In this document: positions 48,907-60,219 of the stretch, piece by piece
Layout of the letters: the number at the start of each line of letters is the position of its first letter
How positions within the stretch are numbered: position 1 is the first letter of the stretch
NCBI RefSeq assembly: GCF_000156355.1
Contig: NZ_GG657907.1
Coordinates: 1 to 64,000, forward strand
Length of the DNA: 64,000 nt
Reading direction: 5' to 3'
Source of the DNA: Methylophaga thiooxydans DMS010
GTDB lineage: Bacteria; Pseudomonadota; Gammaproteobacteria; Nitrosococcales; Methylophagaceae
Notes under the pieces: generated by a model
Seen by the model: only the letters and a program-made list of their open reading frames with translations
Database searches by the model: none
What the model was told of the DNA's origin: nothing
Made by a program: the position numbers and the translations under genes

Positions 48907-50244
48907 TTATCCAAACAGTCTTGTTAAGTCATTGAAAAAGGCTGTAAACATAAGCAGCAGCAGTAAAAACAGCCCAATACGCTGGCCGTTTATCTGAGCT
49001 TGCTCAGAAATAGGCTTCCCTCTGACAGCTTCAATCAAAAATAGGGCTAAATGACCGCCATCCAACATTGGAATAGGCAGTAAATTTAGTACGCCCAACG
49101 TAATACTAATCATTGCCAAAAAGCTGACAAATGTGACAAGCCCCTGCTCAGCTGAGCTACCAGCAATTTGAGCGATACTGATAGGTCCACCAAGGTTTTT
49201 CGTTGACACCTGCCCCGTCAACATGCCGATCAAGCTTTTTAATGTGGTGCTGGCAAATACCCACGTTTGCACAACCGCTTCTTTGCTGGCAGCGAGCGGA
49301 CCATAACGTATTTCAGACACCATATCGGCAGGTATTGAGCTATAGTCAGCATCAACGCCGGCACCAATTCTGCCAGTTCCATCCTCAGCAACTTCAGGTG
49401 TTAACGTTAGTGACTCTAGTTTTCCTGATCGTTCAAAAGTAATGGCAATGTGCTGCCCTGCACTTTTTTTAATTTTTTCAACCCAACCTGCCCAGTCAGC
49501 AATTTCAACACCATCAGCCGTTATTAATCTATCGCCTGATTTTAATCCGGCCTGATCGGCAGGCCCAGCTGCAACTGTTTTGCCTATCACAGGGGCTAAT
49601 TGTGGTCTTAATGGTGTAATACCCAATAGCTGTAATAGTTGGCCGGATTGCTCAATACTGATTTGCGGTACATTTAGTATGTACAGCAATTCAGTACCAC
49701 CTGACTTAACAACAACCTCAGCGCTTTCACCCTTCTCGGCTTTTGGTAACAGAGCTTTGAATGCGCTATTCCATGTCGGTGTCTGACGCCCATCGACTTG
49801 AGTAATTTCATCGCCCACCACAAGACCCGATGTTGCTGCATAGGAAGCAGGCGTGACCTCACCAATAATAGGTTTTATACCTGGTATGCCTGTGACAAAT
49901 AAAAACCAGTATGCCAATACAGCGAACAATAAATTCGCGGCGGGACCAGCTGCCACAATGGCAACACGTTTGCTAAGCGATTGTCGATTAAAGGCTTGAG
50001 CACGCTCTGATTCAGCGATATCAGCCTCGCGCTCATCAAGCATTTTCACATAGCCACCTAATGGAATTGGCGCTAATACATATTCTGTACCGTCTTTACC
50101 GGTTTTACGCCATATCGGTTTACCAAAACCAACTGAAAATCGCAGGACTTTGACACCGCACTTTCGTGCGACCCAGAAATGGCCGTATTCATGAATAACA
50201 ATTAATAATGCCAGTGCAACGATAAAGAAAAATAATGACTGCAT
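48907..50244 (-). CDS. rseP: Site-2 protease RseP
   Basis: A 445-residue inner-membrane metalloprotease. The zinc site is HEYGH (18-22) with the second motif NLLPIPMLDGGH in the C-terminal helix; two PDZ-like domains lie between (~130-300). It cleaves the anti-sigma factor RseA during envelope stress and clears signal peptides. Its place between dxr and bamA is conserved in gammaproteobacteria. Confidence 0.97.
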   Translation of the reverse strand: MQSLFFFIVALALLIVIHEYGHFWVARKCGVKVLRFSVGFGKPIWRKTGKDGTEYVLAPIPLGGYVKMLDEREADIAESERAQAFNRQSLSKRVAIVAAGPAANLLFAVLAYWFLFVTGIPGIKPIIGEVTPASYAATSGLVVGDEITQVDGRQTPTWNSAFKALLPKAEKGESAEVVVKSGGTELLYILNVPQISIEQSGQLLQLLGITPLRPQLAPVIGKTVAAGPADQAGLKSGDRLITADGVEIADWAGWVEKIKKSAGQHIAITFERSGKLESLTLTPEVAEDGTGRIGAGVDADYSSIPADMVSEIRYGPLAASKEAVVQTWVFASTTLKSLIGMLTGQVSTKNLGGPISIAQIAGSSAEQGLVTFVSFLAMISITLGVLNLLPIPMLDGGHLALFLIEAVRGKPISEQAQINGQRIGLFLLLLLMFTAFFNDLTRLFG

Positions 50245-51419
50245 TACGCCACCAACTCGGAAGCTAATACTCTAGCTGCGGCATCGTCAGCAAGAATTTG
50301 TTCTAAAGAGCTTGCCTCATTGGCGGGTAAATCATGAAGCACTTTTTCAATAAGTTTGGCAATATCCGTAAACTTGATCTGGCGCTGTAAAAAAGCATCA
50401 ACAGCCACTTCGTTTGCCGCATTTAAAATCGCAGTGCTGGTGCCACCCGCATCCAATGCCTGATAGGCAAGCCGTAGGCATGGAAATTTTTCAAAGTCGG
50501 CGGTGGCAAAATCTAGTCTCCCGGCTGCAACCAAATCTAATGGTGCGACGCCAGAGTCAATACGTTGCGGCCACGCTAATGTATTTGCAATGGGCGTTCG
50601 CATATCCGGATTACCCATTTGCGCCAGCACAGAACCATCGTTGTAATCGACCATCGAATGAACAATACTTTGGCGATGTAAAACGACCTCGATTTGTTGG
50701 CTACTGAGACCAAATAGCCAATGCGCCTCAATAACTTCTAAACCTTTATTCATCATCGTCGCCGAGTCGACAGAAATTTTCTGCCCCATTGACCAGTTAG
50801 GGTGGGCAACCGCTTGTTCAGGCGTGACATTGTCTAATGTTGTTATATCGGCATCTCGAAATGGTCCACCGGACGCTGTAAGAATAATTTTCCTGACGCC
50901 TTTGCCATCAAACTGGTGACGCTGTTCATCACCTACCGGCATGCACTGCCATATCGCATTGTGCTCACTATCAACCGGAAGTAACGTTGCATTATTCTGC
51001 TGCACTTCAGACATAAATAACGCACCGCTCATGACTAGCGCTTCTTTATTCGCTAATAAAATGCGTTTACCTGATTTTGCCGCCGCGAGGGTTGGCAATA
51101 AACCTGCTGCACCGACAATTGCCGCCACAACATAATCTGTTTCCGCTGAAGATGCGACATACGCGAGTGCTTCAGGCCCAGACATAACCCGGGTCGTTAC
51201 CGTTGTTTCAAGGATGGCGGTTTGTAACTTCTCAGCAGCAACCGGATCTAACATCACTGCAATATCTGGATTAAATTGCTGACACTGCTGCAACATTGTG
51301 TCGACAGACGAATGGGCCGTCAGCGCATAGACATGAAACTGTTCGGGATGCCGTCCGAGGACATCCAGTGTGCTTACACCGATAGAGCCAGTTGAACCAA
51401 GAATAGTGACTGATTTCAT
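50244..51419 (-). CDS. dxr: 1-deoxy-D-xylulose 5-phosphate reductoisomerase
   Basis: A 391-residue enzyme making MEP in the non-mevalonate isoprenoid pathway, using NADPH and a divalent metal. The nucleotide site is [15 protein letters not shown] (7-21); [14 protein letters not shown] contains metal and substrate residues; [20 protein letters not shown] is the conserved active-site helix. It feeds the undecaprenyl pathway of the neighbouring uppS. It shares its last base with the rseP start. Confidence 0.97.
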   Translation of the reverse strand: MKSVTILGSTGSIGVSTLDVLGRHPEQFHVYALTAHSSVDTMLQQCQQFNPDIAVMLDPVAAEKLQTAILETTVTTRVMSGPEALAYVASSAETDYVVAAIVGAAGLLPTLAAAKSGKRILLANKEALVMSGALFMSEVQQNNATLLPVDSEHNAIWQCMPVGDEQRHQFDGKGVRKIILTASGGPFRDADITTLDNVTPEQAVAHPNWSMGQKISVDSATMMNKGLEVIEAHWLFGLSSQQIEVVLHRQSIVHSMVDYNDGSVLAQMGNPDMRTPIANTLAWPQRIDSGVAPLDLVAAGRLDFATADFEKFPCLRLAYQALDAGGTSTAILNAANEVAVDAFLQRQIKFTDIAKLIEKVLHDLPANEASSLEQILADDAAARVLASELVA

Positions 51420-51420
51420 A

Positions 51421-52248
51421 TCAATACGCCCCCATCAGCAGTACCGCTACAGTAAATACGGGTACTGCCGCTAACAGGCTATCAATACGGTCCAGTATGC
51501 CACCATGACCAGGAAGTAACTGACCACTATCTTTTACATTGAAGCAGCGTTTGAAGACACTCTCAAATAAGTCACCTACTATAGAAATCAACACAGTCAA
51601 TGCGGTTAAAAACAGCCAGCTGATTAAACTCAAACTGCTTTCTAGCACTAACAAATAGAAACCAGTGGCAAACACGCCACTTAGTACTAAAGCACCCGCC
51701 ACACCTTCCCACGTTTTATTGGGGCTAATTTCTTTTGCCAGCTTATGTTTGCCAAATCGTTTACCCGCAAAATAACCACCCGTATCTGCCAGCCAGACAC
51801 TTACTAATACAAACAATAATAATGCGGGTCCTTGCTCAGGAAATGAATGGAGATAACGGGCACTGGCAACAAAGCCAGTTAAAACAACGGTAGCGATAAT
51901 CACAACGAACAGCGGCGTTTTAAAGAGGTTCAGCAGATTTTCCGGTAAGGGTTTGTGAGCGAACAGTAAGATAATGATTGATGCCGAAAACCAAATCAGT
52001 AACGTTACTGCTAGTAGCACTTTAATAGGCAAGTAAAACAATGCCAAATACCCAGTTAACAGCATTGCCACCATCACAAGTGCTAGCTGATATTTTTGTT
52101 TAAACCCCATCAGTTGTAGCCATTCCCACGCAGCCAGTAATGCCACAAGACCAAGTCCGTAGCTCAGGCTTTCTGTGCTTAAAGCCAGCAATGCCCAAAC
52201 CACCAGAGGTATAAGAATTGCTGCGGTTATTAAGCGTTGTTTAAGCAT
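51421..52248 (-). CDS. cdsA: Phosphatidate cytidylyltransferase
   Basis: A 275-residue membrane enzyme converting phosphatidic acid and CTP to CDP-diacylglycerol. Several hydrophobic helices precede the C-terminal signature [20 protein letters not shown] with [12 protein letters not shown]. Start taken at ATG 52248, with AGGAAAAGCCGG upstream and an 8-bp overlap with uppS; the longer frame from 52284 is less likely. Confidence 0.96.
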   Translation of the reverse strand: MLKQRLITAAILIPLVVWALLALSTESLSYGLGLVALLAAWEWLQLMGFKQKYQLALVMVAMLLTGYLALFYLPIKVLLAVTLLIWFSASIIILLFAHKPLPENLLNLFKTPLFVVIIATVVLTGFVASARYLHSFPEQGPALLLFVLVSVWLADTGGYFAGKRFGKHKLAKEISPNKTWEGVAGALVLSGVFATGFYLLVLESSLSLISWLFLTALTVLISIVGDLFESVFKRCFNVKDSGQLLPGHGGILDRIDSLLAAVPVFTVAVLLMGAY

Positions 52249-52984
52249 CCGGCTTTTCCTGTAATTGTTCTGATGTGCGTCCAAAGCGTCTTTCTCGTTG
52301 TGAAAAAGATGCTATTGCAAGATCTAAGGCGTTTGCATTAAATTCAGGCCACAGTAGATCAGTGAAATAAAACTCGGTGTAAGCCATTTGCCACAACAAA
52401 AAATTACTGACGCGCTGCTCACCACCTGTACGAATAAACAAGTCCGGCTCTGGCAATGCTGCCGTTGTCAGATGTTGACTGATCATGTCTTCTGTTATCG
52501 CATCAGGTGTTATCTCACCCAGGCGAACTTGCTCTGCAAGTTGTCTGACGGATTGAGTAATATCCCAACGACCGCCATAATTCGCAGCAATATTAACAAT
52601 CAGGCCAGTATTATTTGCGGTGAGCTGTTGTGCTTTTGTAATTTGTTCTTGGAGTGCAGGCGAAAATTGTTCTAAATCGCCGATGATGCAGAGCTTGATA
52701 TTATTGTCATGGAGTTTTTTGACTTGATTGTTCAGCGCATGGCTGAACAATTCCATCAGTAATGACACTTCTTTACCCGGTCGGCGCCAGTTTTCACTAC
52801 TGAAAGCAAATAGACTGAGTATTTTTACACCACGTTGTGCGCAGTGTTTAACAATACCTTCTACTGCTTTTACCCCCGCTCTATGCCCCATAAAGCGTGG
52901 CTGTAAACGTCGTTTTGCCCAACGCCCATTTCCATCCATAATAATGGCAATGTGATTGGGAATATTGACAACGTCATCACTCAT
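52241..52984 (-). CDS. uppS: Undecaprenyl diphosphate synthase
   Basis: A 247-residue cis-prenyltransferase making the C55 carrier for peptidoglycan and O-antigen. The pyrophosphate site is IAIIMDGNGRWAKRR (Asp17 region); FAFSSENWRRP and LFIRTGGEQRVSNFLLWQ are conserved substrate motifs. It is coupled to cdsA by overlap. The 35-bp gap to frr shows only a weak inverted repeat. Confidence 0.97.
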   Translation of the reverse strand: MSDDVVNIPNHIAIIMDGNGRWAKRRLQPRFMGHRAGVKAVEGIVKHCAQRGVKILSLFAFSSENWRRPGKEVSLLMELFSHALNNQVKKLHDNNIKLCIIGDLEQFSPALQEQITKAQQLTANNTGLIVNIAANYGGRWDITQSVRQLAEQVRLGEITPDAITEDMISQHLTTAALPEPDLFIRTGGEQRVSNFLLWQMAYTEFYFTDLLWPEFNANALDLAIASFSQRERRFGRTSEQLQEKPDA

Positions 52985-53019
52985 AAGAGCGTGTTAAAAA
53001 AGAAAGTGTAACCGTACGG

Positions 53020-53577
53020 TTACACTTCCATTAGATCCGATTCTTTATCCGCTAGGACTTGATCGATTTCTTTGATCGTTGCGTCAGTCAGTTTTTGCAC
53101 TTCTTCTTCTGCACCACGTTGCTCATCTTCAGAGATCTCTTTCTCTTTCAGCAAATCTTTAAGCGTGCTATTCGCATCACGACGAATATTACGCACAGCG
53201 ACACGAGCATTTTCAGCTTCGCCTTTGGCCACTTTTACTAAGTCACGACGGCGTTCTTCTGTCAGCGGTGGAATAGGAATGCGAATCGTCATGCCAGCAC
53301 TCATTGGATTGACACCTAAATCCGACGTCATAATCGCTTTCTCAACAACTGACACCATATCTTTTTCCCATGGTGTAACAGCCAAGGTGCGCGAGTCTTC
53401 AACCCCTACATTAGCGACCTGACTCAATGGCACATCAGAGCCGTAATACGGCACCTGCAAGTGATCAAGCAAGCTGGTGTGTGCACGACCAGCACGAATT
53501 TTTGCCATTGCCGTCCCTAAGGCAGCAACACTTTTTTTCATGCGATCAGCCGCATCTTTTTTGATATCTTCGATCAT
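53020..53577 (-). CDS. frr: Ribosome recycling factor
   Basis: A 185-residue factor that, with EF-G, splits the post-termination ribosome. It has the long-helix bundle with [20 protein letters not shown], a conserved [19 protein letters not shown] segment and [18 protein letters not shown] near the end. Complete and normal length. It follows pyrH by 8 bp, the usual order. Confidence 0.98.
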   Translation of the reverse strand: MIEDIKKDAADRMKKSVAALGTAMAKIRAGRAHTSLLDHLQVPYYGSDVPLSQVANVGVEDSRTLAVTPWEKDMVSVVEKAIMTSDLGVNPMSAGMTIRIPIPPLTEERRRDLVKVAKGEAENARVAVRNIRRDANSTLKDLLKEKEISEDEQRGAEEEVQKLTDATIKEIDQVLADKESDLMEV

Positions 53578-53585
53578 GATCCGTC

Positions 53586-54314
<729 letters not shown>

Positions 54315-55196
54315 TTACTTACCTCTGGCTTGAGCCATTACTTCTTCAGCAAAGTTATCTTCAGCTTTCTCGATACCTTCACCCACTTCGTAGAATGCAA
54401 ATGCGTCAACTGTCGCACCCGCATTTTTAACCAGCTTTTCAACTGTCAGGTCAGGGTCTTTAACGAACGCTTGCCCCAGCAAACTGATTTCGTTAACAAA
54501 TTTAGCCATACGACCTTCAATCATTTTTTCAACGATATTATCTGGCTTGCCACTCTCTTTTGCTTGAGTCGCTACAATATCACGCTCTTTATCCAAGAGT
54601 TCCTGTGATAATTCAGCAGGAGAAACAGCTTGCGGACGACTTGCCGCAACATGCATTGCCAGATCTTTCGCTAAGGTTTCATCACCACCTGTAATTTGTA
54701 CCATGGTGCCAATACGGTCACCGTGACGATAGAAACCAATCACACCGGCATCACTTGTCAGTGTAGTGAAACGACGAATTTGAATGTTTTCACCAATTTT
54801 CGCTACCAGTGCCTGACGAACCGTTTCCACAGTTTCACCAGACTCCAAGGTCATTTCTTTCAATGCATCAACATCTGCTGGTGCTGCTTCTAATGCTTTT
54901 GTAGCAACAGCGTTAACGAAGTTAATAAAGTCATCAGCTTTTGCAACAAAGTCAGTTTCTGAGTTTACTTCTAACATGATGGCGTTTTTACCATCTGCAC
55001 TCACTTCAATAGCGATAATGCCTTCAGCTGCAACACGATCTGCTTTTTTGTCAGCTTTTGCCAAACCGGCTTTGCGCATTTCTTCAACCGCCAGCTCGAT
55101 ATCGCCATTTGCTTCTACCAATGCTTTTTTACATTCCATCATGCCTGAGCCAGTACGCTCACGCAGTTCTTTTACTAAAGCTGCAGTAATTGCCAT
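54315..55196 (-). CDS. tsf: Elongation factor Ts
   Basis: A 293-residue nucleotide exchange factor for EF-Tu. N-terminal UBA-like [20 protein letters not shown] is followed by the signature [16 protein letters not shown], and a dimerisation domain. Complete. It follows rpsB after a 108-bp gap holding an attenuator-like hairpin. Confidence 0.98.
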   Translation of the reverse strand: MAITAALVKELRERTGSGMMECKKALVEANGDIELAVEEMRKAGLAKADKKADRVAAEGIIAIEVSADGKNAIMLEVNSETDFVAKADDFINFVNAVATKALEAAPADVDALKEMTLESGETVETVRQALVAKIGENIQIRRFTTLTSDAGVIGFYRHGDRIGTMVQITGGDETLAKDLAMHVAASRPQAVSPAELSQELLDKERDIVATQAKESGKPDNIVEKMIEGRMAKFVNEISLLGQAFVKDPDLTVEKLVKNAGATVDAFAFYEVGEGIEKAEDNFAEEVMAQARGK

Positions 55197-55260
55197 TGTT
55201 CAAACCCTTCAATCTATTTGTTTGTGGTGCCCCAATTTATCCAGGTCACACATACAACAC

Positions 55261-55283
55261 AGGCCCGCCCACCGGACGAGCCT
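55261..55283 (-). terminator. Attenuator-like hairpin between rpsB and tsf
   Basis: On the minus strand AGGCTCGTCC pairs with GGGCGGGCCT around GTG with two mismatches, just after the rpsB stop. A GT-rich stretch follows without a full T-run. In related bacteria a partial terminator here lets tsf be expressed at a lower level than rpsB. Confidence 0.4.
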
Positions 55284-55304
55284 GCTACATTTACTCAGTA
55301 GAAA

Positions 55305-56057
55305 TTATTCGCCTGCTGTTTCAGCACTTTCTTCGGCAACTTCTACAAATTCTTCGTTTGCATCTGCAGTGGTGACTGAAGCACGACCTTCCAGAATGGC
55401 ATCAGCAAAGTTTGCTGTGTACAAACGGATTGCACGCATCGAGTCATCATTACCTGGAATGACGTAATCGACACCGTCAGGGTCACTGTTACTATCAACA
55501 ACAGCGATGACAGGGATACCCAGTTTTCTCGCTTCTTTTACAGCGATGCTTTCATGTTCAACGTCGATAACAAACATTGCATCAGGTAATCCACCCATTT
55601 TGCGGATACCGCCGATGCTTTTTTCGAGTTTATCTTGCTCACGGGTCAGATCCAGAATTTCTTTCTTTTTAAGACCTTCTGTTTTGCCTGACTCCATCAT
55701 TTCCTGGATAGCATCCAAACGCTTGATCGATTGACGAACAGTTTGGTAGTTAGTCAGCATACCGCCTAACCAACGACGATTTACGTATGGCATGCCAGCA
55801 CGTTCTGCATCTTCACGGATAGCATCTTGCGCGGCACGTTTAGTACCAACAAACAGGATACGGCCTTTTTGTGAAGCCAATTTGCTGACAAAGTTCAACG
55901 CATCGTTGAACAAAGGCAGGCTTTGCTCCAGGTTGATGATATGAATATTGTTACGCTTACCAAAGATGAACTGACCCATTTTAGGGTTCCAGTAACGGGT
56001 TTGGTGCCCGAAATGTACGCCTGCTTCAAGCATTTGGCGCATTGTTGTTTTAGCCAT
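55305..56057 (-). CDS. rpsB: Ribosomal protein S2
   Basis: A 250-residue 30S protein. It starts at ATG 56057 ([20 protein letters not shown]), which is the standard S2 N-terminus; the frame's upstream extension to 56207 lies in the leader. Conserved [32 protein letters not shown] and [13 protein letters not shown] are present. An acidic Glu-rich tail ends it. Confidence 0.98.
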   Translation of the reverse strand: MAKTTMRQMLEAGVHFGHQTRYWNPKMGQFIFGKRNNIHIINLEQSLPLFNDALNFVSKLASQKGRILFVGTKRAAQDAIREDAERAGMPYVNRRWLGGMLTNYQTVRQSIKRLDAIQEMMESGKTEGLKKKEILDLTREQDKLEKSIGGIRKMGGLPDAMFVIDVEHESIAVKEARKLGIPVIAVVDSNSDPDGVDYVIPGNDDSMRAIRLYTANFADAILEGRASVTTADANEEFVEVAEESAETAGE

Positions 56058-56178
56058 GTTTATACCTATATAGTATGGGGTTGATCCTCCATGTACCCCA
56101 GCTGTCGACTGATTGGGTGTTCCCAACAGCACCCCGACACCTGTGTCGGCACATGTGTGAATTTTGCCTTTCAAAGGC
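56058..56178 (-). ncRNA. rpsB leader, probable S2 autoregulatory RNA
   Basis: The ~120-nt untranslated leader forms at least three hairpins: GCCTTT/AAAGGC (56166-56178), CCGACA/TGTCGG around CAGG (56134-56149) and TTGGG/CCCAA. Gammaproteobacterial rpsB leaders are known to bind S2 and repress rpsB-tsf. Identity is inferred from position and folding, not from a covariance search. Confidence 0.5.
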
Positions 56179-56184
56179 GCGCAT

Positions 56185-56213
56185 ATTATTCCACAATTAC
56201 CAGACAAAACAAA
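56185..56213 (-). promoter_or_regulatory. Candidate rpsB promoter
   Basis: TTTGTT, 17 bp, AATAAT on the minus strand, with a TGG immediately before the -10 box, followed by ATGCGCGCC as possible discriminator. GC-rich discriminators are usual in stringently controlled ribosomal promoters. Confidence 0.45.
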
Positions 56214-56323
56214 GCCAAATCACAGACAAAGTCATTTCGACTAAGTGATTACTGGTTACTAGACTAATTTTACGGCAAACTATGGGCTATATTCTCTTAA
56301 CTATTTTGAAATCGGGACTTTAA

Positions 56324-57094
56324 ATGGCTGTCAGTATCAAAACTGCAGAAGAAATCGAAAAGATGCGCGTCGCCGGCAAACTTGCTGCTGACGTACTGAT
56401 GATGATCACCCCCCATGTCAAAGCTGGTATCACCACGGATGAGCTGAATCAAATTTGTCATGACTACATCGTTAATGAGCAAAAAGCCATTCCTGCGCCG
56501 CTGAATTACCATGGTTTCCCAAAGTCAGTCTGTACCTCTGTCAACCATGTAATTTGTCATGGTATTCCGGGCGAAAAAAAGCTGAAAGACGGCGATATCA
56601 TTAATATCGATGTGACTGTTATCAAAGATGGTTTTCATGGTGATACCAGCAAGATGTTCCATGTTGGTAAAACCTCCATTTTGGCTGAACGTTTGTGTCG
56701 TGTAGCGCGTGAATCCATGTTGATTGGTATTGATATGGTGAAACCCGGTGTCCGTCTTGGTGATATTGGTCATGCTATTCAACAACACGCTGAGAAAGAA
56801 AAATTCTCGGTCGTACGTGAATATTGTGGTCACGGTATTGGCGAAATATTCCATGAGGAGCCGCAAGTGCTTCACTACGGTACTCCCGGCACAGGCATGG
56901 AACTCAAAGAAGGCATGACCTTCACCATCGAACCGATGATTAATGCTGGCAAGCGCCATGTCCGTCAATTACCGGATGGTTGGACGGTCGTCACCAAAGA
57001 TCGCTCCCTCTCAGCCCAATGGGAACACACTATCCTTGTTACCGACAAAGGCTATGAAATTTTGACACGCCGGGAAGAAGAAACCGACATCTGA
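56324..57094 (+). CDS. map: Methionine aminopeptidase, type I
   Basis: A 256-residue dimetal hydrolase that removes the initiator methionine. Metal ligands lie in INIDVTVIKDGFHGDTSKMF (two Asp), GHGIGEIFHEEPQV (His, Glu context) and the late TIEPM and WEHT segments. It is divergent from rpsB, a conserved arrangement, and its TGA overlaps the glnD ATG. Confidence 0.97.
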   Translation: MAVSIKTAEEIEKMRVAGKLAADVLMMITPHVKAGITTDELNQICHDYIVNEQKAIPAPLNYHGFPKSVCTSVNHVICHGIPGEKKLKDGDIINIDVTVIKDGFHGDTSKMFHVGKTSILAERLCRVARESMLIGIDMVKPGVRLGDIGHAIQQHAEKEKFSVVREYCGHGIGEIFHEEPQVLHYGTPGTGMELKEGMTFTIEPMINAGKRHVRQLPDGWTVVTKDRSLSAQWEHTILVTDKGYEILTRREEETDI

Positions 57095-59724
57095 TGTCAG
57101 CATTTATGCCAACACAAGAAATGTCCATCTGGGAAGTCGGTAATCTTGTCATTTCACCCGACGCCGAAGTCAGCGGTGCTTTGTGTCGACAGGCACTCAA
57201 ACAAAGCCAAGACTACCTCAAACAGCAGTTTGACCAAGGTGTTCCGGTTGATGAGTTGGTCTATCAGCGAGCCACCTTTGTCGACGAGATTCTGCAACAG
57301 ATGTGGCAGCAACATATCGACGGCACAACGCCCGTCACTCTTGTCGCAGTAGGCGGTTATGGACGTGGTGAACTACATCCCTACTCCGATATCGATTTAT
57401 TAATCCTGCTGGATGAATCAGTTTCAGAGTCGCCTCCAGCCTCCTTGTCTGATTTCCTGACACAGTTGTGGGATATCGGACTGGAAATTGGTCACAGTGT
57501 TAGAACCATTCAAGAATGTCGCCAACAAGCTGAAGCTGACATCACCATTGCAACCAACTTGCTGGAAGCTCGGTTCCTGTGTGGTGTAGAGTCCTTATTC
57601 GAGTCGCTACAACAACTGACCGTCACCAATAAAACCTGGGATACCAAACGCTTCTTCGAATTAAAACGAGAAGAACAGCAGCAACGACATCAAAAACATA
57701 ACGATACAACCAATCACCTTGAACCCAATATTAAGGAATCACCCGGTGGTTTACGTGATATTCAGGTAGTGAACTGGGTAGCCCAGCAGCATTTTGATGT
57801 GAAAAATCTGGAAGGCTTGAGACAAAAAGGCTTTCTCGCTAACAGTGAGTTTGAAACCCTACAAAAAGCGCAGGACTTCCTCTGGACAGTTCGCTTTGCA
57901 CTGCATCATCAAGCAGGTCGTAAACAAGAAAAGTTGATGATCGATCACCAGCGTGAACTTGCCAAACAGTTGGGTTATGAAGATAACGCCAACCGCATGG
58001 CGGTTGAACAGTTCATGAAAGATTACTATCGCTGTGCACGCTCAGTCGGCCAGATGAATAGCCTCTTGCTGCAATTATTTGAAGAGACCATTATTCAGGC
58101 AGATGAAACGCGCCAGGTTAACATTATCAATCGGCGCTTTCAGGCACACAACGGTTATCTGGAAACGATCAATCCCGGAATCTTCGCCTACTACCCGTAT
58201 GCTTTGCTGGAAGTTTTTCTGATTTTAGAACAACATCCCGAGATCAAAGGTGTAAGAGCATCAACTATTCGCCAGATTCATGCTCACTTACATCTTATTG
58301 ATGATAAGTTTCGTCGAGATCTGCGTAATCGTACTTTGTTCATGGAGATCATTCGCCAACCTAAAGGCATCACCCATGAATTTAGGCGAATGAATGAACT
58401 CGATGTTCTGGGTGCTTACTTACCCGAATTTGGACGCATTGTCGGTCAAATGCAGCATGATTTGTTTCACGCTTACACTGTTGATGAACATACGCTGTTT
58501 CTCGTCAGAAACTTACGGCGCTTTTCCTGCGAAGAATATAACAGCGAATTCCCACTTTGCTCGGAAATATTCTATCAATTACCTAAGCCTGAAATTCTCT
58601 ATATCGCCGGGATTTATCACGATATTGCCAAAGGTCGTGGCGGTGATCACAGTGTGCTTGGTGTTGTCGATGCCAAAGCCTTTTGTGAGCGCCACAGTCT
58701 TAGCCAATACGACACTGACATTGTCTGCTTCTTAGTGAGGCAACATCTTGCTATGTCGGCAACAGCACAAAAAAGTGATTTGGAAGACCCTGACGTCATC
58801 AAAAAATTTGCTGATCAAGTTAAAACCACGGAAAGACTGAATTATCTATATCTACTGACAGTGGCTGATATTCGTGCAACCAATGATAATCTGTGGAATG
58901 GCTGGCGTGACTCTTTGCTAAAACAGCTTTATCACAGCACACGTCAATGGATCGAACATACCGAAGCACAAGCCAAAAGTACCCGCGAAAAAAGCTATAA
59001 AAAGTACCAAGAAGCCATGCAAGTCCTGATGGCAAATGGCCGCCAGCAACAAGACATCAGCCAATTATGGCAAGCCTATGACTTGGAGTACTTCTTACGT
59101 CACTCTATCGATGAACTGGTCTGGCAAACCGAAGAACGTCTGGATCATGCCGGGGAAGATCCACTGATTGCGCTACGTACACATAATGATCAACAAACGC
59201 TGGAATTATTTATTGTCACCTCTGATAGGCCGGGTATTTTTGCTGCCATCACGTCGTCATTAGAACAATGTCAGTTAAATGTATTGGATGCCAAAATTAA
59301 TGTCACCAGTGAGTTGGATGCTCTCAACACATTTATCGTGAATGGTGAAACGCTCGAGTCAGGTGAAATTATCAAGGCACTGAGAAAGCAATTAGCGAAT
59401 ACTGATGCCGTCAAACCATATTGCCCTCTCATCACACCTCGAACGATGAAACTGTTCAAAACACAGCCCAATATTGAGTTCGAAACTAATCCACAGCAAA
59501 ACCATACCGTGATGTCTTTATATACACATGATCGTCCAGGCTTGGTATCAGCAGTTGCTCAGGTTTTTCTAGCCTGTGAAGTGCAATTAATTAATGCAAA
59601 AATTAATACCTTGGGTGATCAGGTAGAGGACGTGTTCTTTATCACAACCTATGATGATGGCGCGTTAAGTGAAGAACAAGAAGAAGAACTAAAAGAGCGC
59701 CTGACAGAAAGTTTATCCCATTAA
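57094..59724 (+). CDS. glnD: PII uridylyltransferase/uridylyl-removing enzyme
   Basis: An 876-residue nitrogen sensor. The nucleotidyltransferase motif GGYGRGELHPYSDIDLL is at 87-103; the HD domain has YHDIAKGRGGDHSVLG (~508-523); two ACT domains (SDRPGIFAAI, HDRPGLVSAV) sense glutamine at the C-terminus. It controls PII proteins and thus NtrC, linking to the sigma-54 amt promoter in this window. Starts on the map stop (TGATG). Confidence 0.97.
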   Translation: MSAFMPTQEMSIWEVGNLVISPDAEVSGALCRQALKQSQDYLKQQFDQGVPVDELVYQRATFVDEILQQMWQQHIDGTTPVTLVAVGGYGRGELHPYSDIDLLILLDESVSESPPASLSDFLTQLWDIGLEIGHSVRTIQECRQQAEADITIATNLLEARFLCGVESLFESLQQLTVTNKTWDTKRFFELKREEQQQRHQKHNDTTNHLEPNIKESPGGLRDIQVVNWVAQQHFDVKNLEGLRQKGFLANSEFETLQKAQDFLWTVRFALHHQAGRKQEKLMIDHQRELAKQLGYEDNANRMAVEQFMKDYYRCARSVGQMNSLLLQLFEETIIQADETRQVNIINRRFQAHNGYLETINPGIFAYYPYALLEVFLILEQHPEIKGVRASTIRQIHAHLHLIDDKFRRDLRNRTLFMEIIRQPKGITHEFRRMNELDVLGAYLPEFGRIVGQMQHDLFHAYTVDEHTLFLVRNLRRFSCEEYNSEFPLCSEIFYQLPKPEILYIAGIYHDIAKGRGGDHSVLGVVDAKAFCERHSLSQYDTDIVCFLVRQHLAMSATAQKSDLEDPDVIKKFADQVKTTERLNYLYLLTVADIRATNDNLWNGWRDSLLKQLYHSTRQWIEHTEAQAKSTREKSYKKYQEAMQVLMANGRQQQDISQLWQAYDLEYFLRHSIDELVWQTEERLDHAGEDPLIALRTHNDQQTLELFIVTSDRPGIFAAITSSLEQCQLNVLDAKINVTSELDALNTFIVNGETLESGEIIKALRKQLANTDAVKPYCPLITPRTMKLFKTQPNIEFETNPQQNHTVMSLYTHDRPGLVSAVAQVFLACEVQLINAKINTLGDQVEDVFFITTYDDGALSEEQEEELKERLTESLSH

Positions 59725-59759
59725 AAAACGGCATGGAGTCAACCCCATGCCGTTTTTTT
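59723..59759. terminator. Bidirectional terminator between glnD and the HhH gene
   Basis: ACGGCATGG (59728-59736) pairs with CCATGCCGT (59745-59753). An A-run precedes and a T-run follows, so it can terminate both the plus-strand glnD and minus-strand HhH transcripts. Confidence 0.9.
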
Positions 59760-59773
59760 CACACTTAGCTCAA

Positions 59774-60043
59774 TTACTCTGCAGAAACCGTTACATCGTC
59801 AGTTAAGCTTTGTAATTTTTTGTCACCGATGCCTCTAACACTGCTAAGTTCAGCAACACTTTCAAAACCACTATTCGTTTGACGGTATTCAATAATTGCA
59901 GAAGCCGTGGCAGGACCAACTCCATCAAGCATTTGAAGTTCTTCTGCATTGGCAGTATTAATATTGATTTTATCGGCAGCGAACGCGGTGCCAAAAGAAA
60001 CGAAAAGTGCTACAACTGCAGCCAGTAGGTTTTGCTTAATCAT
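59774..60043 (-). CDS. ComEA-like helix-hairpin-helix protein
   Basis: An 89-residue periplasmic protein. A signal peptide (cleaved near AFA-ADK) precedes two HhH motifs: NTANAEELQMLDGVGPATAS and SVAELSSVRGIGDKKLQSL. ComEA proteins bind DNA during natural transformation. Here the protein is only the short HhH type without a membrane anchor. It is a single-gene unit; the 60044-60219 gap has a TCACTC/GAGTGA hairpin and probably its promoter. Confidence 0.85.
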   Translation of the reverse strand: MIKQNLLAAVVALFVSFGTAFAADKININTANAEELQMLDGVGPATASAIIEYRQTNSGFESVAELSSVRGIGDKKLQSLTDDVTVSAE

Positions 60044-60219
60044 GTTAAAACTCCCGTTTTGTTAGTCCGTTAAATCACTCATCCTGAGTGACATTTTCAG
60101 ACTACTTTAAAGTTTTAATGATTTGCAACTCTCTGCTGTTTTATGAGCATTGTTATGCGATTTAGGTCACAGTTTTAGTTTATATACACTAGAACACTGC
60201 AGAATAATCAGATCGAAAA

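Noticed and set aside
56058..56207. N-terminal extension of rpsB
   Set aside because: The standard S2 start MAKTTM is at 56057 and the extension falls in the structured leader.
56525..56968. Minus-strand 147-codon frame across map
   Set aside because: Lies fully inside the well-supported map gene and gives a His/Thr/Phe-rich shadow sequence.
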